Of a DNA stretch of 64,000 bases, positions 59,601-64,000 are shown in pieces. Under the pieces are notes generated by a model, which was given only the letters and a program-made list of their open reading frames with translations, was not told the DNA's origin and ran no database searches. A program made the position numbers and the translations under genes. Numbering within the stretch: the stretch's first letter is position 1; each line of letters opens with the position of its first letter. Source of the DNA: Rhizobiales bacterium PAR1 (lineage in GTDB: Bacteria > Pseudomonadota > Alphaproteobacteria > Rhizobiales > Beijerinckiaceae); contig NKIW01000005.1 in NCBI GenBank assembly GCA_002256205.1, positions 62,001 through 126,000 of the forward strand. Reading direction: 5' to 3'.

Positions 59601-59805
59601 GATCCGTCACCTGGTTCTGCATCTCGAATGCGGTCGCGCCGGGCCATGCGACCTGAATGACGCCAACTTTGATCGTGAACGAGGGGTCTTCCGCGCGGCC
59701 AAGCCGCATGTAGGAAAACGCTCCCGCCAGGCTGAGCACGATGATGAGGAACATCACCAGCGGTTGCTGGCGGACCGCCCAGGCCGAGAGATTGATGCCG
59801 TGCAT
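56659..59805 (-). CDS. RND efflux pump inner-membrane transporter
   Basis: 1048 residues, the usual length. N-terminal segment PLVMFLIIVLSLAGAFSYM with LGRAEDPSFTIKVGVIQVAWPGAT. The proton-relay pair Asp-Asp is present in GLLVDDAIIAVEMM; where AcrB has a relay Lys the sequence reads GMDMRNSVILVDQ, with Arg. That marks the branch of RND pumps of the VmeI/MexB-distant type. It works with the adaptor gene 11 bp upstream and needs an outer-membrane channel encoded elsewhere. Substrates unknown; the TetR gene suggests an inducible drug or metabolite. Confidence 0.93.
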   Translation of the reverse strand: MHGINLSAWAVRQQPLVMFLIIVLSLAGAFSYMRLGRAEDPSFTIKVGVIQVAWPGATAFEMQNQVTDRIEKKLQELAYFNKVVTYTKPGFAALQMEFKDNTPAKQVPELFYQLRKKLGDLKAELPAGIIGPSVNDEFGDVDSILTMITGDGADYAQLKRIAEDFKRALLKVPDVTKVSIYGAQEEQIHVDFSHAKLATLGIPVQAIFDAIARQNAVTPAGTFETGAQRIPLRITGALNGAEAVAAIPVEANGRSMRLGDIAEVKRGYKEPSDFLVHQNGKPAVGVGVVMLKGTNILTLGENVDKAIEAFQAELPAGIQIDRIADQPKVVGASVHEFVKSFIEALAIVLGVSFLTLGWRTGIVVALSVPLVLGIVFLLMDLIGIDLHRISLGALIIALGLLVDDAIIAVEMMIVKMEEGWDRMKAAAYAWESTAFPMLTGTLVTATGFLPIGLANSAVGEYTGSIFVVVGLALVASWFVAVIFTPFLGVKLLPDMKKHAGEAGAGHAALYDGPVYSRLRAIVTFCVNHYVIALGATALVFVGAIVGFGRVPQQFFPLSERPELFLEMRLPEGSSITATSAVAAEAEKLLTGDKDIVHATTYIGQGSPRFWLGLNLVLPNEAFAQIVILSKDVDARERIKTRIERDVKAGALAAARVRVDRFNFGPPVGFPVQFRVVGTDPQEVRKIAYRVRDVMSENKKAIEPHLDWNEMMPSIRLIVDQDRARAFGLDPTSIAQSLQTLISGVAVTVIRDGTEQVQVVARAIESERLAPSKLADFTLTSRNGVPVPLSQVARISYEHEEPILWRRSRDMSITVRSDIVDGVQAPDVTNEIWKALEGVRNTLPLGYQLQIGGAIEESAKGNASIFKLFPIMVMLMLTLLMFQLRSFTKLFLVFMSAPLGMIGASLALNLSGYPFGFVALLGLIALAGMDMRNSVILVDQVQHDLDRGLSLREAIVESVVRRARPVILTAMTAILAMIPLARSAFWGPMATTVMGGLFVATFLTLLFLPALYAFWFRKRVKNDRKQAEIRIANDTVPTGGAIDLPRAAE

Positions 59806-59816
59806 GGGGAGGCTCC

Positions 59817-60965
59817 TTACCCGACTTTGGCTTCAGGAAGCGGGCGAACCTTGAGCCCGGAGCGCAGCGTGTGGATGCCGAGCGTGACGATAAGATCACC
59901 CTCCGCGACCCCCTCGCTGATCACCACCTGCCGGGCATCGTAGGAGAGTACCTTCACCGCCTTGCGCTGAAGCTGGCCGCTCGCCTTGTCGACGACATAA
60001 ACCTCCGTGCCACCGCCTTCATTGAGGATGGCCGCGAGCGGCAGGCGCGCGACCTTGGTTTCGCCGCCCGAGGCCAGCGTCAGGGTTACGGTCATGCCGA
60101 GCGGGGCATCCGGCACGAGACCGGAAATCGTGTAACGCGCCTGAAAGGTGCGGGTCGCGGCATCGGCATTCGGCGATAGCTCGCGCAATTCGGCTTTTAA
60201 GCTTGCACCAGCGTCGGACCATAGTGCAGCGGTGGCCTTCGCCGTGCGTGCGAGCTGCAAATCCTGCTCCGGCACCGCAACCTGCGCCTCGCGGTCGCCA
60301 TCGCGGGCGATACGGAAGATGGGTTGGCCGGCGGCAACGACCTGTCCGGCTTCCGCGAGCACGCCGATCACGACACCATCGGCATCCGAGCGAATCTCGG
60401 CATAGGTTTGCGCATTGCTGGCAATTTCGACCTGTCTTTCGGCGCGTGTGACGCGTCCGACAGCCTCGTCATACGCCGATTTCTGCCGCTCGGCGGCTTG
60501 CTCGGTCGACCAGCCCTTGCGGCGCAATTCGGCGATGCGATCGCGCTCCAGTTCGGCCTGCTTGGCGGAGGATCGGGCGGCGCTGAGCTCTGCTTCGGCG
60601 GATTCGCGGGAGAGGCGGAAGTCGGTCTCGTCGAGCGAGGCGAGTACGGTGCCCGCCTTCACGCGGTCGCCGGCCTGCACCTTGCGGGTCGCGATCTTGC
60701 CCGCGACGCGAAACCCGAGATCGCTTTCGACGCGGGCGCGCACGGTGCCCACAAGAAGGCGCGGTTGGCTGAGCCGGGCATAGCGCACGGTTTGCACCTG
60801 CACCGGGCGTGCGGTGCCTTCCGCATTGGCCTCGATCTTGTCCTGCGGCTTGGCAGAAAACGCCCAGCTTGCTGCACCTGCACCCGCCACAAGCAGGAGC
60901 GCGAATGGCACGATGCGGCGTGCCTTGCCGAAGATGCGCTTGGAGAGGGGGGCGGGGCTGGTCAT
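59817..60965 (-). CDS. RND efflux periplasmic adaptor (membrane fusion protein)
   Basis: 382 residues from ATG 60965, with GAGG 5 nt upstream; an ATG at 60980 lacks this. N-terminal membrane anchor IVPFALLLVAGAGAASWAFS, lipoyl halves DLGFRVAGKIATRKVQAGDRV and YAEIRSDADGVVIGVLAEAGQVV, a coiled-coil hairpin rich in Ala/Glu/Arg between them, and a beta-barrel with MTVTLTLASG. It joins the RND transporter to an outer-membrane channel. Confidence 0.9.
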   Translation of the reverse strand: MTSPAPLSKRIFGKARRIVPFALLLVAGAGAASWAFSAKPQDKIEANAEGTARPVQVQTVRYARLSQPRLLVGTVRARVESDLGFRVAGKIATRKVQAGDRVKAGTVLASLDETDFRLSRESAEAELSAARSSAKQAELERDRIAELRRKGWSTEQAAERQKSAYDEAVGRVTRAERQVEIASNAQTYAEIRSDADGVVIGVLAEAGQVVAAGQPIFRIARDGDREAQVAVPEQDLQLARTAKATAALWSDAGASLKAELRELSPNADAATRTFQARYTISGLVPDAPLGMTVTLTLASGGETKVARLPLAAILNEGGGTEVYVVDKASGQLQRKAVKVLSYDARQVVISEGVAEGDLIVTLGIHTLRSGLKVRPLPEAKVG

Positions 60966-61004
60966 GGGAACCTCGGGCATCAGTGCGTTTTCAGGGTCAC
61001 AAGG

Positions 61005-61628
61005 TTATGGGCGCAGGGCGGCAAGGATCAGCGCGGTGATCCGCTCGACCTGATCGTCCTGCTGTCCAAGATCGCCTGGCTTTCCGTGCGGGCAGTTAAG
61101 GCCTTGCGCGATCAAGGTGGGGTGCAGGATCTTGGCGCTGGCCTCGAAGGCGGCCTGGGCGAATTCGGCAGGATCGACCTTGCGGAACGAACCGTTGTCG
61201 ACGCCCTCGCCGATAATTCCGGCCAGCTCCATCACCATCGCCTGACAATGCGCGTCGATCGCGGGCCAGTTCTCGGCCATCGCGACCTCGACCATGTCGT
61301 GAAGCCGATGCTCGTTGATCAGGGTTGCGCGGTAATACTGATGCAGCTCGACGAAGAACGCCTTGAGCTTGTCTGGTGAGGGCAGGTCCCGCGCGGCGAT
61401 GCCGGCGATCAGTTGACCCACTTCGACTAGAATGCGCTGACAGATCGCGTTGTTGATCGCGCTTTTCGAGGGAAAGAAGCGGTAGACATTCGCCGGAGAC
61501 ATCCCGAGCGCGGCGGCAATATCCGCCACTGCGGTCTTGGCATAGCCAATACGGCGGAAATGCTCCTCCGCGACGGAGATGATCCGTTCGCGCATATCCT
61601 CAGGGGTGATTTTCTGTCGAATGTTCAT
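61005..61628 (-). CDS. TetR family transcriptional regulator
   Basis: 207 residues. The helix-turn-helix is ERIISVAEEHFRRIGYAKTA then VADIAAALGMSPANVYRFFPSKSAI (about residues 14-62). The C-terminal ligand domain is of the TetR_C type with LINEHRLHDMVEVAMAENWP. It is the first gene of the TetR-adaptor-RND operon (39 bp to the adaptor), so it probably represses itself together with the pump and is released by a pump substrate. Confidence 0.9.
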   Translation of the reverse strand: MNIRQKITPEDMRERIISVAEEHFRRIGYAKTAVADIAAALGMSPANVYRFFPSKSAINNAICQRILVEVGQLIAGIAARDLPSPDKLKAFFVELHQYYRATLINEHRLHDMVEVAMAENWPAIDAHCQAMVMELAGIIGEGVDNGSFRKVDPAEFAQAAFEASAKILHPTLIAQGLNCPHGKPGDLGQQDDQVERITALILAALRP

Positions 61629-61680
61629 GGACCCTGTGATGCCTGCTCAGCAAAAATTGATAACTGATGATTTTCGATTT

Positions 61681-61696
61681 TTAACACTAGTTATAA
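61681..61696. promoter_or_regulatory. Possible TetR operator
   Basis: TTAACACTAGTTATAA is an imperfect palindrome centred on ACTAGT, 53 bp before the TetR start, in the only AT-rich stretch of the gap. A second pair ATAACT (61660) / AGTTAT (61689) overlaps it. Suggestive position, weak symmetry. Confidence 0.3.
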
Positions 61697-61836
61697 TTTA
61701 GGTCAAGGTTCCTGTCGGAATGCGGCAGGACGTCACAGCAGGGCTTGCGCTGGAAATCCCGTTGCCAACTCGTTATGGTCATGTGGATTCAGGTTGCACC
61801 CGCCTTGGGGAGGCGCCTTCTGTTGAGGTTTTTTCG

Positions 61837-62994
61837 ATGTCGAAGCCGTTCAATCCGGTGTTTTCTGGCCTGCCGACGACCATTTTTGAGACCATGTCGC
61901 GCCTTGCTCGGGAGCATAACGCGGTTAACTTGGGGCAGGGCTTTCCGGATGATCCCGGTGCCGAGGATATCCGCACCAAGGCCGCCGAGGCTGTGGTTTC
62001 CGGCTGGAACCAGTACCCGCCGATGATGGGGATCCCCGAGTTGCGACAGGCGGCGGCAGCGCATTACGCGCATCACCAGAACCTCACCCTCGATCCCGAC
62101 AGCGAGATCATGGTGACCTCGGGCGCGACCGAAGCGCTCGCCGGCGCGCTGTTCTCGCTGATTGTGCCGGGCGATGAAGTTGTGCTGTTCGAGCCGCTTT
62201 ATGACGCCTACCTGCCGCTCGTCTTGCGTGCTGGCGGCGTGCCGAAATTCATCAAGCTCAAGCCGCCGCACTGGCGTTTTACAGCGGATGACCTTGCGGA
62301 GGCGTTCTCACAGCGCACCAAGCTGGTGCTGTTCAACAATCCACTCAACCCTGCGGGTACTGTCTGCCCGCCCGAAGATCTCGCGCTGCTGGCGCAGGCC
62401 TGCATTACCCATGATGCCATCGCAGTCTGTGACGAGGTGTGGGAACATGTGGTGTTTGACGGCGTCAGACATCAATCCCTCCTGGCTTTCCCCGGCATGC
62501 GCGAGCGCACGGTGAAGATCTCGTCGGCGGGCAAGATCTTTTCGATGACGGGCTGGAAGGTCGGCATGGTGATGGCCGCGCCAAACCTGATGCGCGTGCT
62601 TTCTAAAGCGCATCAGTTCCTCACCTTCACGACACCGCCGAACCTTCAGGCCGCAGTCGCCTATGGTCTTGGCAAGGAAGACGCCTTCTTCGATGCGATG
62701 CGGCAGGACTTCCAGCAGGCGCGCGATTATCTCGCCAAGGGTCTCACGGATCTTGGCTTTTCGGTGCTGAATTCGCGCGGCACCTACTTCCTCAACATCG
62801 ATATCGCGCCGCTTGGCGAGACGGATGATGCCGAGTTCTGCCAGCGCCTCGTCAAGGCGTATGGGGTCGCGACGATCCCGGTCTCGGCATTCTATGCCGA
62901 AAACCCGGTGAAAACGATCGTCCGCCTCTGCTTCGCCAAGAAGCGCGCGACGCTTGATGCTGCGTTGGAGCGGCTTGCGAAGCTGCCGCGTTGA
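61837..62994 (+). CDS. PLP-dependent class I/II aminotransferase (YbdL/kynurenine aminotransferase-like)
   Basis: 385 residues from ATG 61837 (GAGG 8 nt upstream); an in-frame extension to 61720 has no family similarity. Seen: NLGQGFPDDPGAEDI near the N-terminus, VTSGATEALAGAL, NNPLNPAGTV, the Asp-Tyr-like cofactor region AVCDEVWEHVVFDG, the PLP lysine in SSAGKIFSMTGWKVG, and C-terminal VRLCFAKK with the carboxylate-binding Arg. Related enzymes transaminate methionine, kynurenine or glutamine with 2-oxo acids. It stands alone, divergent from the TetR gene and convergent with mepA. Confidence 0.9.
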   Translation: MSKPFNPVFSGLPTTIFETMSRLAREHNAVNLGQGFPDDPGAEDIRTKAAEAVVSGWNQYPPMMGIPELRQAAAAHYAHHQNLTLDPDSEIMVTSGATEALAGALFSLIVPGDEVVLFEPLYDAYLPLVLRAGGVPKFIKLKPPHWRFTADDLAEAFSQRTKLVLFNNPLNPAGTVCPPEDLALLAQACITHDAIAVCDEVWEHVVFDGVRHQSLLAFPGMRERTVKISSAGKIFSMTGWKVGMVMAAPNLMRVLSKAHQFLTFTTPPNLQAAVAYGLGKEDAFFDAMRQDFQQARDYLAKGLTDLGFSVLNSRGTYFLNIDIAPLGETDDAEFCQRLVKAYGVATIPVSAFYAENPVKTIVRLCFAKKRATLDAALERLAKLPR

Positions 62995-63000
62995 AAACAG

Positions 63001-63038
63001 CGTCAGACAGCCTGTTTTACGCCGTCCGACGGTTTTTT
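63001..63038. terminator. Bidirectional intrinsic terminator between aminotransferase and mepA
   Basis: CGTCAGAC (63001-63008) pairs with GTCCGACG (63024-63031) with one G-U, loop of 15 nt, then G and TTTTTT. On the opposite strand the hairpin is followed by TGTTTT, so it can serve the convergent mepA transcript as well. Confidence 0.65.
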
Positions 63039-63046
63039 GCCGACAA

Positions 63047-63985
63047 CTATTTCGAGACTGCGACCTGCCGGCATTCGTCCGGAAGGTCATCGAGCGTCCA
63101 CGGCTTGGGCGGCGGCTTGGGTTTGCCTTGTCCATTACCCTGTGGCTTGGGCTTGTGCATCGCCGCGTATTGCTTTTTCAGCCAATCCTTGAGTTCGGAG
63201 CCGCAACCATCCTCATCCTGCGGCAAGGGCTGATCGACGCAGCTCGCCTCGCCTGCAGGGCAGGCGATGCGGATGTGGAAATGGTAGTTGTGCCCCCACA
63301 TCGGCCGGACCTTCGAGAGCCAGCCGCGATCCGCACCGGCGTCGCGGCAGAGCGCGACCTTGATCGCCGGATTGACGAAAATCCGCGTCACGGCCTTTTC
63401 GCGCGCCGCAAGGCGGATCAACGCGAGGTGCTTGGCGGAATAGTGGCTGGGTTCCACATCCATCCAGTCCGGTCGGACGATATTGGTCGCGCTCATGTTC
63501 TCGCGCTCGTCGCGGGAAAGGCGCCGCCCCGGCATCGGTGTTAGCCAGAGGTCGGCGTCGAGGCCGATCTGGTGTGAGGCATGGCCGGTGAGCATCGGCC
63601 CGCCTCGCGGCTGCGAGATATCGCCGACGAGAAGGCCAGGCCAGCCTGCCTCTTTTGGCGCCCGGCGCGCGAGTTTTTCAAGGAGGCCGATCAGGTCTGG
63701 ATGGCCCCAATTGCGGTTGCGCGACAGCCGCATCACCTGCCAGGTCTCGCCATCGATGGGGAGCGCAGTCGCTCCGGCGATGCACCCCTTTGCGAAGGAG
63801 CCTATGGCGCGCGCTTCAAGGTTCGCCGGGCCGGGAACGGTGCCGAAAATCCGCTTGGCAGCATTGTTCGGGAGCTGCGCCAGCACTTTTTCGCGCCGTT
63901 CCATTTCCTCGGTCTGGTTCTGCTGTGCATGGGCCGCGGTGGAGAGGCCGATCAGCAGCGCGGCAGCAAGGGTCCTGACAATCAT
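63047..63985 (-). CDS. mepA: Penicillin-insensitive murein endopeptidase
   Basis: 312 residues. Signal peptide of about 20 residues ending in AAHAQ. Zinc site of the LAS-type MepA fold: GHASHQIGLDAD (His138 and Asp145 match His113 and Asp120 of E. coli MepA) and HNYHFHIRIACP. Structural Cys residues are in KGCIAG, ALCRDAG and ASCVDQ. It cuts D-Ala-meso-DAP cross-links in the periplasm. The C-terminal Lys/Pro-rich stretch (about 275-293) makes it longer than the enteric enzyme. The end of the gene shares the terminator region with the aminotransferase. Confidence 0.93.
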   Translation of the reverse strand: MIVRTLAAALLIGLSTAAHAQQNQTEEMERREKVLAQLPNNAAKRIFGTVPGPANLEARAIGSFAKGCIAGATALPIDGETWQVMRLSRNRNWGHPDLIGLLEKLARRAPKEAGWPGLLVGDISQPRGGPMLTGHASHQIGLDADLWLTPMPGRRLSRDERENMSATNIVRPDWMDVEPSHYSAKHLALIRLAAREKAVTRIFVNPAIKVALCRDAGADRGWLSKVRPMWGHNYHFHIRIACPAGEASCVDQPLPQDEDGCGSELKDWLKKQYAAMHKPKPQGNGQGKPKPPPKPWTLDDLPDECRQVAVSK

Positions 63986-64000
63986 CGGTGTTTCCGTCGA

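Noticed and set aside
1-64000. Mobile elements, integrases, tRNA or rRNA genes
   Set aside because: No transposase, integrase, terminal inverted repeats or structured RNA gene was recognised by eye; a tRNAscan/Infernal run would settle small RNAs.

Overview
The window is GC-rich DNA (about 60% GC) with tightly packed, often overlapping genes. The gene set points to an alphaproteobacterium, probably of the Hyphomicrobiales (Rhizobiales) lineage: an MmcB-type repair protein, an ActR/RegA-type regulator, an intracellular PHB depolymerase, MepA and pyruvate carboxylase. I saw no rRNA, tRNA, insertion sequence, prophage or CRISPR array. The lineage is inferred from gene content only.

Left part (1-16.9 kb): the 5' two thirds of a pyruvate carboxylase gene, then a carbohydrate or sugar-acid type catabolic region. 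It holds an SDR dehydrogenase, a FadR-type GntR regulator, and a divergent ABC importer (ATPase, Tat-exported binding protein, two permeases) that runs into two beta-hydroxyacid dehydrogenases. Next come a FOXRED1-like FAD oxidase, a divergent ALDH7 aldehyde dehydrogenase, a small membrane protein, and a pair made of a class III CoA-transferase and a ThDP enzyme. The substrate is not evident from sequence.

Middle housekeeping block (17-22.6 kb): a class A penicillin-binding protein, a Bcr/CflA-type MFS exporter, a YgjP-type metallopeptidase and PhaZ.

Central region (22.8-45.7 kb), the most interesting part: a dedicated type I secretion system with a 4703-residue repeat protein. One strand carries ABC exporter - MotB-like - MotA/TolQ-like - PilZ - lipoprotein-type TolC as a probable operon. 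The HlyD-type adaptor diverges from the exporter and converges on the giant gene. The set (giant adhesin, ABC, adaptor, TolC and a MotAB-like pair) matches the composition of Salmonella SPI-4 (SiiA-F), where a MotAB-like proton channel controls the giant adhesin SiiE. Here a PilZ gene is added, which suggests c-di-GMP input, and the order and protein families differ. The giant protein has about 41 in-frame repeats of about 97 residues, each with RTX-type nonapeptides.

Right part (46-64 kb): a 4,5-dihydroxyphthalate decarboxylase-like protein, a stand-alone Ada zinc domain, a threonine/serine dehydratase-like enzyme and a complete five-gene dipeptide-type ABC importer. Divergent from the importer is an ActR/RegA-like response regulator whose phosphorylated Asp is replaced by Glu. 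Then come mmcB overlapping a GMC oxidoreductase, a TetR-adaptor-RND efflux operon, a class I/II aminotransferase, and mepA at the right edge.
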